The notes: a model not told the origin generated them from the sequence alone. A DNA stretch of 64,000 nt from Pelargonium tetragonum (GCA_036897445.1 JAYMTL010000067.1:1-64000), one strand, 5' to 3'. Positions 1 to 12,299 are shown, counted from the stretch's first letter. Numbers and translations are program-made.

Positions 1-654
1 TTTACTGCAGCTACTATGATCATAGCTGTACCTACTGGAATTAAGATCTTTAGTTGGATCGCCACCATGTGGGGAGGGTCTATCCAGTATAAAACACCTA
101 TGCTCTTTGCCGTAGGTTTTATCTTTTTATTTACTGTGGGAGGCCTTACAGGAATAGTCCTATCAAACTCGGGCCTCGATATTGCGTTGCACGATACTTA
201 CTATGTGGTTGCTCACTTTCATTATGTCCTCTCAATGGGTGCGGTCTTTGCTTTATTTGCAGGATTCTACTATTGGGTAGGTAAGGTCTTTGGCCGAGCA
301 TATCCTGAAACCCTGGGTCAAATCCATTTTTGGATTACTTTCTTCGGAGTGAATTTGACTTTCTTTCCGATGCATTTTCTAGGCCTTGCGGGTATGCCAC
401 GTCGTATACCAGATTATCCGGATGCTTATGCGGGCTGGAATGCTATTAGCAGTACTGGTTCGTATATCTCTGTAGTGGGTATTTGCTTTTTCTTTTTGGT
501 GGTAGCTATAACATTGACTAGCGGAAAGAGTCAACCGGAGAGTACTTGGTCTCCTCTTGACGAGAATTCCGAGACTTTGGAGTGGTTAGTGCAGAGTCCT
601 CCAGCGTATCATACTTTTGTGGAACTTCCAACAATAAGGGAGACATCTGAGTAG
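1..654 (+). CDS. cox1: Cytochrome c oxidase subunit 1, C-terminal part (5' end outside window)
   Basis: This is the catalytic subunit of respiratory complex IV in the inner mitochondrial membrane, which reduces O2 to water and pumps protons. The frame is open from base 1 ([15 protein letters not shown]), so the ATG at 16 is internal; 217 of roughly 525 residues are present and the stop is TAG at 652-654. Visible features are the K-channel Lys of PTGIK (residue 15), the helix 9 segment (about 35-54), and [12 protein letters not shown] with His64/Asp65 (Mg site region), His72 (heme a3 ligand) and His74 (heme a ligand). The [13 protein letters not shown] loop (131-143) near the heme propionates follows, then a last helix (about 154-172). 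The sequence is closest to streptophyte Cox1; the tail after the last helix is the variable part. Tryptophans are TGG, no in-frame TGA occurs and no intron interrupts this portion. The gene looks intact. Confidence 0.98.
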   Translation, partial: FTAATMIIAVPTGIKIFSWIATMWGGSIQYKTPMLFAVGFIFLFTVGGLTGIVLSNSGLDIALHDTYYVVAHFHYVLSMGAVFALFAGFYYWVGKVFGRAYPETLGQIHFWITFFGVNLTFFPMHFLGLAGMPRRIPDYPDAYAGWNAISSTGSYISVVGICFFFLVVAITLTSGKSQPESTWSPLDENSETLEWLVQSPPAYHTFVELPTIRETSE

Positions 655-657
655 TCG

Positions 658-673
658 CTTTACTGTAGTAAAG
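658..673 (+). promoter_or_regulatory. Perfect hairpin just after the cox1 stop
   Basis: The 16 bases CTTTACTGTAGTAAAG are fully self-complementary apart from the centre and start four bases after the cox1 TAG. A 6-bp stem with a TGTA tetraloop is the natural fold. Stem-loops directly 3' of plant and algal mitochondrial genes often mark or protect the mRNA 3' end, so I infer this role. It could also be one more of the short palindromes that fill the rest of the window. Confidence 0.5.
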
Positions 674-717
674 TTTTGAACTCTTTCCCTTTTGACTTTT
701 TACTATCGTTCTCTTTT

Positions 718-733
718 ATTCTTTTTAAAGAAT
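718..733 (+). promoter_or_regulatory. Second hairpin downstream of cox1
   Basis: ATTCTTTTTAAAGAAT is an inverted repeat with 7-bp arms (ATTCTTT/AAAGAAT) and a TT centre, 64 bases after the cox1 stop, following a pyrimidine-rich stretch at about 682-726. Together with the hairpin at 658-673 it is a candidate for the cox1 transcript 3' end. The stem is all A-T except one C-G pair, so it would be weak. Confidence 0.35.
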
Positions 734-1418
734 AAAGAAGTAGAGTCTATCTACAAAAGCGTTAAAGGAAACCTGGGTTTGGCTTGCTTTAGCAAGGAAA
801 TGGAAGGGTTTGGTTCTTAGAATAGTTTCTTCTTTCTTTTCTGTTTCTAGGTGTAAGTAAGGTACTTTATAAGTAAGCAATACTGATAAAGCTTGAGTTA
901 CAGAAAGTCTAATGAGAAGAGTTCCTATAATACTGGGTAAACCTTCAATTGAAACTAATTAAAAGCAAGGAGCTTAGTAAACCCTAACAAATAGGACTAT
1001 CCTTAAATCAAAAGAAACCGATAGGCCGGTAGAAGATGTTGGAGATATAGTGCATGCATACGTACTCAGGATACTATCTCTATAGTTAATTACATTACCT
1101 CGCTAACGCTTCAGCCGGTAAAAAGGATTGACTCCTAATCTCCCTAAGCAAGCTAACCTCCTTATCGATAAGCAACATAGCACAAGATAAATCTTGCCTT
1201 ACTAAATAGGATTACTAGAATACACTAACCTACACCTACCTAAGACTAACAGAATACTATATATCTTATACACTTTTTCTATTAAGACATTAAATTCTAT
1301 AATACACTTCATACAAATTTGCTGACTCTTTATCTAAGTGATTTTGGGTGGAGCTTGTAAGCGGGTAAATCTTAGAGTTGATCGTTGAAAATCTAGGACT
1401 CTAATAAATTGCCACAAG
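734..1418. other. Non-coding spacer after cox1
   Basis: There is no open frame of note, no rRNA or tRNA motif and no long repeat here. Composition shifts from purine-rich (GAAGTAGAG-like) near cox1 to CTA/CCT-rich after about 1140, leading into the degenerate repeats to the right. I see no promoter consensus that I could defend. Confidence 0.6.
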
Positions 1419-1449
1419 TGTCGATAAATTCTAAGAACATAAATCGACA
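1419..1449. repeat. Inverted repeat TGTCGAT/ATCGACA
   Basis: Exact 7-bp arms at 1419-1425 and 1443-1449 flank a 17-base AT-rich loop. It is more GC-mixed than the palindromes that dominate elsewhere. No function is evident; it could be a weak RNA hairpin. Confidence 0.4.
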
Positions 1450-1699
1450 AGTAAGAGACCGAGCTGTTCTATCTATCCCGAAGCATTAAGGATCCAATTT
1501 TATTATGCACTAATTCACTAACTGTCGAATTCCAATCCTAAACTTCATAGTAATCCTAGGGACATACAACCTCCCTCGGTAATTACATGCATGATTCCTA
1601 GTTACCTTTGAACCAACTTAAAGTCCATGCTAGCCTGTCATCCTTAGTCAGTGCTTTAACCTCTCCTAACAATCTAACCTATCTAAGCTGGTAAACTTA

Positions 1700-2275
1700 A
1701 ACCTATCTCTTGCTAACTAATAAACAACTCTTCTCTAAACTCAATCATCTAAGTCAACCTGTCAATAGCTAGGTTTTCTAATATCAACAGTAGCTGTAGC
1801 TCTGTCAGTGTCGGTGAAAGCAATAGCTGCTAAAGGGTAGTCGGTGAAGGTTGTCAATCAAGTAAGCATTCCAAACCCTATCTTTGAAACCTAGGAAGCT
1901 TCTAAGTAGGACCGTGTACTCACTCGCTACCCCAAACTGGTAATCTCCCTAACCTAAGGAGTCAAACTAACTAAAAGGGTACTCTGAAAATTCCCTAATA
2001 AGTCAACCTGAAGTCTATTATTAAGCATTCCATATCTATCTCTAGCAGTGGAGGTGGGGGAATAAGATATACTATAATACCTTAGGATACTCTGTAAACA
2101 TCCCTAACTCATTAAGCAAGCTGTCAATCTATTAAGTACTCCTAAACCAGACTAATATACCACACCAGTCTTCTCCCTCATTAAAGCAGGTCCTTGTCTC
2201 AGTACCAATAGCTGTAGGGTGTGGAACCTGTAAGTATTTCCTAACTCATCAACTTGAAAGCCTTCCAATCCCGGC
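1700..2275. repeat. Degenerate tandem repeat, unit roughly 110-135 bp
   Basis: One set of phrases recurs in the same order: CTCTGAAAATTCCCTAA-like, then AAGTCAACCTG or AAGCAAGCTG, then TGTCAATC, then TTAAGCATTCC. Copies begin near 1733, 1983, 2091 and 2226, with a partial one near 1850. AAGCATTCC occurs at about 1865 and 2023, and variants AAGTACTCC at about 2134 and CCTTCC at about 2261. Within the block TCGGTGAA also occurs twice (about 1811 and 1841). The copies are well diverged, so this is an old array. The GC-cored palindromes common further right are sparse here. No coding potential is visible. Confidence 0.5.
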
Positions 2276-3079
2276 GGGGAATTCTCCTTTAAAAATCTAT
2301 CTAATAAAGCACCTATTATAGCTAACTATAAGTATCCTTTTTAAAAGTATATAAATTGGAGAAATTCATAACATAGTTCTAGCTTTCTTTAGCTGAACAA
2401 AGTATAAGTGTATACCCGATTGATTAAATCTCTCCTTAATATGACCGACCCTTTAAATAAGGGCTCCTTTAAGAAACCCTTCTAAAACAAAATCTCTCTT
2501 TTTTAAGGCTGGACTTCTACTAAAAATAATACAGCAATTTATAGTCTAAAACTTTTATTTTAGTAGTCTACCATAAATAAGGAAGTTCAATAAAATTGTA
2601 GGAAACACTACACTAATGTAGACCAATTCTCCATTTTCGCGTGTAGGTTCTGGGGATCGCCACTTTTTAACTAAAAACTACTTTTTTCAACCTAGTAAGA
2701 GTATTAAGTTATCCAATATAGCAGGCTCTCTTTGCTAAACTTTGAGTGGAATTTAGTTAAATAAAACATAATAGATATTCGAGATCCTTTAGGAGTATTC
2801 CTTCACCCACCCCTGGGAAACCCTGTGGTACATTCTCAGCATTCCGGATCCCTTAGAAAATCTCAGCTATTTAGTGCAGTACTTTTTAAATAACGTTATA
2901 CCGAGCGTGCCAAGACTCTCCTATTGTTATTGTGTCTGTTCATTATTTGTATTCTAATATGTACGACCTCATTTGTGTCTAGTTTTATTAGAAGAGTAAC
3001 ATTGAGTAAATATCAAGCAAGTGTAATTTGAATTTCATTTACTTGCCTGGCTGAATTTATAAAAATAGCAAGGGTTTTC

Positions 3080-3089
3080 GGAAGCTTCC
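3080..3089. repeat. Perfect palindrome GGAAGCTTCC
   Basis: A 10-bp perfect palindrome, and a typical member of the dispersed GC-cored set: GG on one side, CC on the other, with a variable self-complementary core (here AAGCTT). Confidence 0.6.
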
Positions 3090-3206
3090 TCTTCAAATTA
3101 AAAACTAATTTATTTAAACCTTAAGTTTATAGGATACACAATAACGAAAGCGGCTCTATTAGGAAGTTACTAAGCTCTGGTATTAAATTAATAGGTGCAA
3201 ATTAAG

Positions 3207-3216
3207 AAAGGCCTTT
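3207..3216. repeat. Perfect palindrome AAAGGCCTTT
   Basis: A 10-bp perfect palindrome showing the commonest arrangement: an A tract, a G pair, a C pair and a T tract, with no core between the two halves. Confidence 0.6.
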
Positions 3217-5021
3217 AAGCGCATAAAACATAGAGGGAAATACTGAAATTTGTTTTTATTAAACTCTTCTACATGTACTAAAGGTATAGTCAAGGATAAC
3301 TAGCATTTTTTATAGCTAAACTACTTGGCAGTTACATAGTCTATAGGGCTTTCCAACCAAATTCTCGATGCATCATTACATTAAAAGCGGCTAGTATCCG
3401 TACTTATGCATACGAAAAAGGGACTAGGCAGTACCCGGTTCAAAAAAACTTTATCTTGTGATCTGAATACTTTTTTAAGCTAAAGCATTTAGTTGCTTCT
3501 TACAATGTAGAGGTCCCAGTAACTTATAAGTCTTGATGGCTTGTGAACACAGTCCAAACAAAATAGTAGTCCGCTTAATACTTCAAAAACTTCTTACAAG
3601 ACGAGGCCCTCTATCTTTCTTTTTTTAAACTTATAAAAGGTTTCAAACAGCCCGTAAATATTAATATCAAGAAGGAGCTACTTGAGTTTTAATCTCGTTA
3701 ATGGCTACTAAAGTTAAGACGCGCCCCCTTAATTAAGGGTTACCTAATGTCAGACATCTAACAATAAAGTTTCATTTCTCAGTTTGGGTTAAACAATTTA
3801 AGCAAGAATTCAGTAAAGTCTACCCTGGTGAAGCATGAGCCTTGAACCCCTACAAAACTACAAAACAAATAAAAGAAGCACAAGTCATTTTTTGGGTAGA
3901 TATTACCTTCTATCTATAATACCCTTGCTCAAGAGAAACTTGTATTACTAAACTAAGGGAACCTCTTAACTAACAAGCTCTTTTATACTAAAGATCTTAA
4001 TGCTTTAATTCAAGTACTATAGACCCCCTAGCTAATTACAAATGGATCTCTCTAAAACAAATCTACAAGTAAGTTCCTACTTCGTGCTTCATCAAACTAT
4101 TTCGATGAGCTCGTTTTAGCCCAAAATTGCATTTTTTACGCAAAAAGAGGGCAACGACTTCGTTCAAGCGCGTGTGATGCTAATTAATGCTCTGCCTTGT
4201 TAAATAGCGACAAAACACTAACCAAGCTAAATCGATATTCTACTCTTTAGGAAGTTTGCTATTCAAAACCTGCGGTACCTATTAATAAAGAGATTACTAA
4301 AAGGAGAAAAATCATACACGAAGTTTCTCAAAAGTTTGAGTAGCTTAGAATTCGTTTATTTGAATGGAACCGGGCTAAACCTAAACAGGGATCCTTTATA
4401 AATTCTTGTCTTAGCTAAGTGTGTCCTAAAGTCTTTATAACCTTGTTTGAACTTCGCCGTAAAAGGACCCATAACATAAAAAGTCTCCTTTCCTGGTGAA
4501 AGCTATTGCCCTTTTTTTAACCTAGCATAAATAGAAAATGACAAACTTCACACAATGTTGCATACTCTTCAAGACTTACATTTTTGATAGTAAGGTTTAC
4601 GTCCGTTTGGTTTTTATAAAGTTAAGGGATATAAATGTGCTGTTAATTTGACTTTCCGCTTCCAATTCCTTTCGTATTCTAGAAGCAACCAGGACTTCTT
4701 AATTCAAGTGCCACAACTAGATCTATTCGCCCGGTTTCTCATCTTCTTTCTAGGACCCTCCTCCCTTTATACTGCTCTATGGAACAAAACGGAATATTCC
4801 CCGAAAGCCTAGACTTCTCAAGTTAAGAAACGAGCTTCTCCGATCCCAAGTAAAAGATAAGTTGCCAAATACGAGTGTTTTCCCTAAGAAATGGGTTACA
4901 GAATAATCTAGAAAGCCTCCGCGGAAAAGCTTCGAACGGAACCCAGTAGTTTCTTTCGGTGAAATTTATGTTGTTCGAAAAATAGGACTTGATACTCTAA
5001 AATCGGCGCTTTTAAAGTCTT

Positions 5022-5039
5022 AAAAGGATTCCTCCTTTT
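5022..5039. repeat. Hairpin AAAAGGA/TCCTTTT
   Basis: Exact 7-bp arms (5022-5028 and 5033-5039) enclose the loop TTCC. The loop itself completes AAGGATTCC, so two palindromic registers overlap. It is a good example of the A/G-then-C/T element in its longer form. Confidence 0.6.
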
Positions 5040-6090
5040 TCTTCTAATTCCTAGGGTTCCTATTTCGAAGTTTTATAGACAAGGAGATATTAAAAAATGC
5101 AATTAACTGCCTTTGCCTATCCACACTTTGCTAGCTTCTTGAGTCCCTTTAAGAAATCTCTTCTTAAACCTAATATTCCGTAAAACTTTTTAGTGCTATA
5201 AAAACTCCAATTTGGATTGCTTCACCAACAGTCCTAGGATGGGGGTGCTCGCTTGTTATCAGTAAAAAGGGGGCTTTTTTTGATGCTAGTTTCTGATCGC
5301 AGTTAAAACCTCTCATTGAACTATAACTCTTTTAAAACCGAAGGGGGGATATTAAAAAAACCTTGCCCTTCCTTTTTGTGAGCCAATTATAAAGCGATTC
5401 ATAAAATACATGTTTTTACTTCGCGAATCTCGGTGTAGCACAAATCTGTGGGGGTTGAGGGGGCACTAGCTGTGGTTGTCTCCTGTATCCAAATTAGTTT
5501 AATAAGCTTTGCGTTAATTATAGTACTATACTATGCATAAAACGGGTTTTAGCTTCTAGAAAAGGCCCAAGAATCTGTTCACTTCAACTGGTAGCTTATT
5601 CCCTCTTTCCCTCTAAAGGAATCCCTTAATTAAGTGTTTGTTTCTTTTAGCTTTGATTCGTTAGAGTTTTTGGTAAAAAAAGAACTATAAACTATTAGAT
5701 GGATGGATCCATAGATTCAAACCTTGTCTTAAAATGAAACTTGCTAGCAGTTTTTCGGGTTTCTTATGTTTGGTATCTCTTCTATAAAAGCGCAAAAGTC
5801 CCATTACTTTCTCAAATTATTACAGGGTGTATGAGACTGGTCATTACACAAAAAGCATATTTCCTATTCCTTAGGTCTGAGTTCTGTCTCCTGTTTTGCA
5901 CTCGGTTTTGTTCCTGCCGGTAAGTTACTTTACCATTCGAGATTTTCTTAAGTGAATTTCGGGGGTCAAAATCGGGCCTAAATTTTAAGAGTCCCCGCCA
6001 AGGAGGTGCTAAAGCCAATGCATTTACGTGATCTAGGAGCTTTCCTTTAGCCTGATCTCCACTTTAATTCTTAACTGAATGTTAAGCTTT

Positions 6091-6100
6091 AGGAATTCCT
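6091..6100. repeat. Perfect palindrome AGGAATTCCT, copy 1
   Basis: The same 10-mer recurs at 43907-43916 and inside the 12-bp palindrome at 48766-48777. The flanks of the three copies are not alike, so only the palindrome is shared. Confidence 0.65.
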
Positions 6101-9100
6101 CGTATGAATAGACGACCCAGTTGTACCCACCCAACTCTTAAATTTAACCTAAAGTTTAGAATTAAAATAAACCTGGACCTAATCTTTATCTTTATCTAAA
6201 GGGTTCTCTTGAATTGAATTAGTTTCTTTACTTTAACTTTTCAACACCTCCTAAGAAGGATTCAAAATCCTTAACTAAAGTAGAAGCTATACTAAGGCAC
6301 TTGTTGTATAGGATTACGCCTAGGGAAACCCAGTGCACTAGCCCGATTTCCGGTAATATAAAAGGCTCTAAATAATCTTAAATTTTTCTAAAAACTAAAA
6401 GTAAACCATACTATATTCTTTATTACTAACTTTCGATTCTCTAAAAAAAAGAAATAAAAGGAAGACATTAACCTTAACCCTGGAGACTTTTAGATCTTGG
6501 CTAATTCCCTCAATTACCAGGATTCTTAAGAAGGTAAGCTTGCTTATAATTCTTTGGGACTCTAATTGCTAACTCATATCAGGCATTGGGACTTTCCGGA
6601 ATAAGAAGAAGTAAAGGTCAGTCATAGGCTCTGAACGAAGTCTGTAGTTTCCAGTTAGTTTTTCGAGAAACGTAAACCAAAAAAGGTTTTCATTTTACTT
6701 GTAAATGTCCCTACTGAGGATCCTATTATTCCTAAAAATTTTTGGGGAATATATACAGAGCACAAACCAAAGTGGTTTGCAGTAATTTTCGTATTATAAA
6801 AGAAGGGAGAATTTCATCTTGTATCGAGAATGATGTAGGTTCTTTTTCTTATCTTATTATAATATTCCTACTTGAAATGGAACCCCTATTGATGCTATTT
6901 CTTTCCAGCTGCTACTCTATATTTAAGTGACTCAAGCCTTTCTTATAAGGTTGAAGGATTGGGTCGTGGAAGAACATACGAAACCCCCGGTAGTTTTTGA
7001 GATCGGAACAACTTAATCTAGTGTTTAGATGAGTGTATACTTGTTCACTATACAGGATTAACATAACTCAAAAAGGAAAACTAAACCTACGTGACGTGCA
7101 AGTGGAAATTCGAACACAATATTTTTATAGTGAATTTGCAATATTTTAGATACCTATGAGCAAGCTTATGTAAGCTTTCTGTATTTACATGTTTAAAAGA
7201 GTTAATTAGAGTACAAAAAGAATTGAAAAAACGACCCCTATATCTAAACTTAATACTAGTTTTAAATTCCGCTTTATTACTGTATGAATTCCGTGGGTAG
7301 TCTCTAGGCTTATATCCTATTACTAATAACTAGCATATCAAATGTCCTTTTTTCTATCTCTGGGGATTTAAAGTCTAATTAAGTATCAAACCTTCCGTGA
7401 TTTTTAAGTAGGGTTCTCGTGTTGTATTGTAGCTTTTGTGTAATATATCTTAGTTATGCCGGTCTATTCTTAGTTTTATGTCAGTAAGCTCTATAAGAGA
7501 GCAGATCGTTGATAAGTACGGGGATACCCTTTCCTTCAGTTCTTGCGGGCTGCTTTTTTTTAAGCTTAGTAAGAACCCGCTTAATAGATTGAAAAAATTC
7601 CTGTAGATTCCGATTTAACAACTGAAAAGCAAAGGAACTCTCCTGAATTTACTTCTTCATTATTGTAAAAACCCAAATCTCTATTTTTAGATTTGTAACT
7701 AGCTCTTTACTTTATAAGAATTCTATCCCGTCCTTGTTTAAAAACCGAAGTCTATTTATCCAAATAAGGAAAAAAACCTACTTATTGCCTAGATTCCCCT
7801 TCTATTAGACAATTCCTTTTGATCCTTATAAGTAGCTCAAAATGCCTGTCTGGTTTCCCCCTTTTCTTACCTTTTCTACAACGGGGACCTTCTTTTAGAT
7901 GGATGCCTACGAAGTACTGTTAGTTAAGAAACTCCTCCGTAATACAGCTAAGGTTTACCTAATTAAGACTCTCTAACTTGAAACACCAAGACTTATTCCT
8001 TCTGGCTTTTGCCTTTCAAGATCTACTGTATAAGATGTAAGGGGGTACTTATAACACTAACAAAGGGTCTGGTTTTTATCTCTTTCTAAGTCTTTTAGAT
8101 AATATTGACTTCGGTTGAACTTTAATGGGCTTACTATAATTTGTATAAATTTGTTAAAAATCTAGTGTATTTAAATTTAAACTAGACTTCTCTCGCTCGG
8201 TTCTCGGTTACAGGAGGATAAAAGAAAAGGGGAATTCTACTTCGATTAGCAATGCTGCTTGCTTTTCCAAACCCTAACCTAGAAATAAGGGCTCACGCGA
8301 TCTCATATTTAAAAGGATTCATTCCTAAACCCAGGCGGATCTTTATTAAATTTAATAATACTGAAAAGCGTTCCGTATGTGCGAAAGTCTTTAAAATATT
8401 CTGTCATACGAGATCGAAACTTAGGAAACCCTCACAGTAAGTTAAAGAGTAAAGCAAATAGCAGGTCATTTTATAATGAGGAAGAGAAACCAAAAGGTAT
8501 AATAAAAAAGCAGAATTAGAAAAATCAAACTAAACTTACGGAGGACCCCGTGAAATTATTCAAGACTTTGATCTAAAAAATTTAGTAGTTTTATACAAAA
8601 AATTCTTTAAGCCTATCGGAATAAGTTATCCTTTCTACCTACTATACGAATCCAAAGGGGCCCTTGTCTGCCCCATAACTTCGACCTCTTTTTTAGTTGC
8701 TAACTCTTCTCAAATAGTATACTAGGTTGCTTACGGATAAAGCGGATTACTCTATTCACCTAAATTTAGGGGCTTGCCAGAGGTATATAACCCTTCACCG
8801 AGTAGAGGAAAGACTCGTTTTAAGGGACTTTTTTAACTTAACTACGTTACCTACACTTGTGATATAACCAAGCTAATAGAGGGCTTAGATACACGCGTTT
8901 CCTATATTAATGGGTTAAAGAGTTTTATAATAGATATTGTTTTGGAGGGGATTATACTACCAGAAGTAAGATCTAAGTAGAAGAGGGGTCTCTTAAAAAA
9001 GTATCCCAATAGTAACAAAATTTCTTTATTTTGTATTCAGTACTCTATCTGTGTTTTGAAGCATTGCTATTGTAGTGTAAAGAGAGTTATCCAAAAAGGT

Positions 9101-10786
9101 AAACCCAAAGCGTATACTCAAAACAGAAAAGAAAAGGGTGTAGACTTACTTATAAAATTTGGCAAATTATAGTATTAAAATTTCGGGACAGTAGTGCAGG
9201 AAAAACTTAGTTAATATAAGGGGAAGCCCTTGCCCAAATCCCGTTTTGGTTCTCGAATTCCCAGGCTAAGTGTAAGTTTAGCATAAAGGGCTTAGAAGTC
9301 TCTTTAATAATTTAATAAAAAGTGCTTCGGTTTCTTCATGAGTATGGTTTTTAGTGTAAACAGGGTTAGGAAATTCTTGGAGTACTCCTTAAACTGTAGA
9401 ATTCCTTTTTTAATGCTTTTTTCTTTTTAGGTTAAAGCAATCCGTATAAATTCTTGGATGTACTTTTTGTTAGGGATGTATGTCTATTTTAGGGTCTTGT
9501 TCTATATTACTAAACTTTTTAGGTTACTTAATGGGATGGGAGCTTCTATAGTGAGAATAATACCGTATAGTTTAAAAAGGGGTAGTTGCGCCTAGTTTCA
9601 GCTGCTTTAGATGCTCAAAAAGTTTCCTAGTTATAAAAAACTAAAAGGGGTCTCCTTGAGCATTATATATGGGTTACTTTACTTGAAATACGTAGTTACC
9701 GTTTTTATTTGAGCATAACCTAGTGAAATTTAACTGGGTGCTTGGGTAGACCTTTGTTGAGCCGTAGCGCTGGTAGGTACGAAGTCTTTTAAGCTCTTTT
9801 TTCACTTTACTATTATATAAATGTATACCTTTTATATCCCGCGTAGCTTGGGTGCGATATATTGTATATAGTATGCCTGGTACTAAAGGGATGGAGTACT
9901 TTGTCTTGAATATTTCATTTCTTTTTCTTTAATGATAAGTAGTGCTCTAACTCTAAATAAGGGTTTTTCTTGTATAGAGTTTCTGGCAGGATTTTCTACT
10001 TTGCCAAAAGATCGTTACCAACAGCGTTGTATTGGCTATACTTTTGAGGGGTTCTCCTGGTGTTTAGTTAAAGCGTCTCTTAATAGAGCAGTCCTTGATT
10101 TAGGATTTCACTAGCAGGGATCTAAGGCTTCACGATAAGATAGCAATCTGTCTTAATTAGTTAATATGAATCCCAACCCCTTTTTCTACATAATTGCCCT
10201 TATAGCGGGTTCTCGCAGTAACCATATACATTAAGTAATTTCTTTATTAAAAATTTTCGAAGGCTGTTCTGGTAAAGTAAATATGACAGGAAAATTTTGC
10301 CTTTCTTTACTGGACGTTATATCTTAGTGCGTTTAGACCCGTGAAATGTAGTAAGATAAAAAAAGCCGCCCCTCGTAATTCAAAAAGAATTCTTTGATTA
10401 AGTGCTCTTGCGCGTCTTAGTTTTTTCCGTACAATTTACAATTATAGAGACAACGCAAATAGAGAGCTCTGTCGAGGAAATTTGAATTAAAAGATAATTG
10501 TGAAGCTCCTTTATAAAGCCTTACAGGAACTTGTTTTTACCGGGTAAGATATAAATAATAAGGTAAAAGTTACAAAATCGAGTAGTTCGGGAACACTTGA
10601 AAATGAAACATTTTCCTTGTTATCTTTCTTGACACTAGGTCCGTTTTGTTGCTCCCATTCTTCTATTCTTAGTTCAAAAAAGTTAGGATATTTGGTTGCT
10701 TTTTACTCATATGGAAGTCGCTGTATTCTGCTTAAGAGGTTCAAAACGGGCAGAGTGTAGGCTTTTGTTTTACTTGGATCGACCTT

Positions 10787-10802
10787 TACCGGTACCGGGC
10801 CC
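10787..10802. repeat. Stacked palindromes TACCGGTA, GGTACC, GGGCCC
   Basis: The 16 bases from 10787 hold three overlapping or abutting palindromes: TACCGGTA (10787-10794), GGTACC (10791-10796) and GGGCCC (10797-10802). This is one of the most GC-rich short stretches in the AT-rich background. It looks like two elements side by side or one that has expanded. Confidence 0.6.
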
Positions 10803-11291
10803 TTCAGATAAAGTAAACTTTTTTGGATTATAGAGGCTTGTGAACACCGACGGATTTACTTAAATTTCAATAATATATAAAACAACCACTATTTTAATCA
10901 AAAAAAATTTTTATAACAGGTCAAGTTTGCTTTTAGTGGTTTTTAATCCAGTTTACAAGGTTAAGATTCCTGCGAGTTCGCAAAGGAGCTTTTGTACTAA
11001 CTCGTATGAAAAAGGGGGTCTAGGACAAGTTCTTCTTTTCGAAATTTTGTACGTTAATCTAGTCACTCAACAGGAGGAGCTTTTAGGAAAATAGGAGTAA
11101 ACCTTGGCGTACCCAAAGTCAAAATATATAGTTATTGAGGAGTCCTTTTTATTTACTTTACTTTGGTAGGAATCTTTAGGGTCGTTATAAATAACACCCG
11201 ATAGCACTAGAGTAAGTATATAGTATTAAAAAAGTACTATTATAGAACCTCTGAAAATAAGTATTAGCACAAGGTAATGTAATTAAAAGAT

Positions 11292-11350
11292 CCCGGGGTT
11301 CTAACCCACTGCAATCAATCCTCTCGACCATATTGCTCCAACCGACCCGC
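11292..11350 (-). pseudogene. Decayed tRNA-like sequence
   Basis: Read on the minus strand, a D-arm-like stretch (TCGGTTGGAGCA, close to the common TCGGTTGGTAGAGCA) lies about 29 bases before a T-arm-like stretch (GTGGG-TTAGAAC-CCCGG, four of five stem positions pair with one wobble). No acceptor stem forms and no anticodon loop with U33 is seen, so it cannot be a working tRNA as it stands. A chance resemblance is possible. The amino-acid identity cannot be read. Confidence 0.25.
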
Positions 11351-12299
11351 TTTGTTAGATAAATTTCTAGTCTAAAGGGACTCCCTGTCTATATCTGATA
11401 CGTTGTTATTGTCTTAATAAATTCTAGTTTAGAGAGGGCATATATGGCTTTCTGAGAAGCTTTTTTCTTTTTATTAGGAGATTCTATAGACAGACTTTGT
11501 TTTGGAAACTCTATTGTAATTGTCCACAGGGATTCCCTCTAAATATAGGAATACCCTTAAAGCGAGGCTTTTAACGCATTTAGACATTTTTACTCGACTC
11601 TTTTTGTTGCCGTTTGCTTAATAATGAAAAAGTAAATTGCAGTCTTACGCAGTTAAATTAGTAAAGTATTTCCTTGTTGTGCCCCTTCCTGTGTATCCGA
11701 GGTAAGAGTAATTGCCAGACCCAGCGCCCCGTAATAAAGAGGATTCCCTTTTGGAATTAAGAGAAAAATTCTTTTTTAAGAGAGAGTTAGAAAACTAACG
11801 CGAATAAGAGTGTCTCCTTTGGGCAATTAATATAGGAGAGGTTCTGGGAAATCATAGCTTTTTACTTCCCTTTGTTTCTATATTCTATATTACTAATAAA
11901 GAATATAGATTCTCAAACTCTCGTAAGTATGGTTTAAGGATATACTCTCAGACTTACGACAATTCTTTTTACTCAAGACTAGTACATTGGCTTGAAGGAA
12001 ATTTTAACCCAATAAAGTAAATTGTTGAAATGAAATTTATAACTAAAGATAAGCACAAAAATCTCTACGAGGGTTCATATAAACCGGAAAATAACACTTT
12101 GACTCTTAAACCTTGCTACAATAATAAGACAGAGTACGGACAATACATGAGTTCAAGGCCTATACTACTTGTTTGAAATCTCTGGAGTTTAGACTCTTAA
12201 AAGAGGGGTTCCTAAGACAGTAAACCTCTAAGGCGGCAGAGTACAGTAACTACAGAAAACAACCTCCCTGTTTAAAAGACTGGCACAAATAAGAAAAGA
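11351..12299. other. Non-coding spacer, palindrome-rich
   Basis: This is more of the palindrome-rich matrix, including AGGGATTCCCT at 11528-11538. No gene or RNA feature was found. Confidence 0.6.

Larger units (their letters stand above)
2276..11291. other. Palindrome-rich non-coding matrix, block 1
   Basis: Nine kilobases with no gene I can recognise on either strand; the best open frames are about 60 codons and have no family features. Short GG..CC dyads recur throughout, for example GGAAGCTTCC (3080-3089), AAAGGCCTTT (3207-3216), AGGAATTCCT (6091-6100), GGGCCC (8658-8663) and the stacked palindromes at 10787-10802. Stop trinucleotides (TAA, TAG and their complements) are frequent in all frames. 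Confidence 0.7.

Noticed and set aside
1181-2275. Telomere- or satellite-like CTAACC array
   Set aside because: CTAAC/CCTAAC words are frequent but not in a regular short period; the real repeat unit is over 100 bases.
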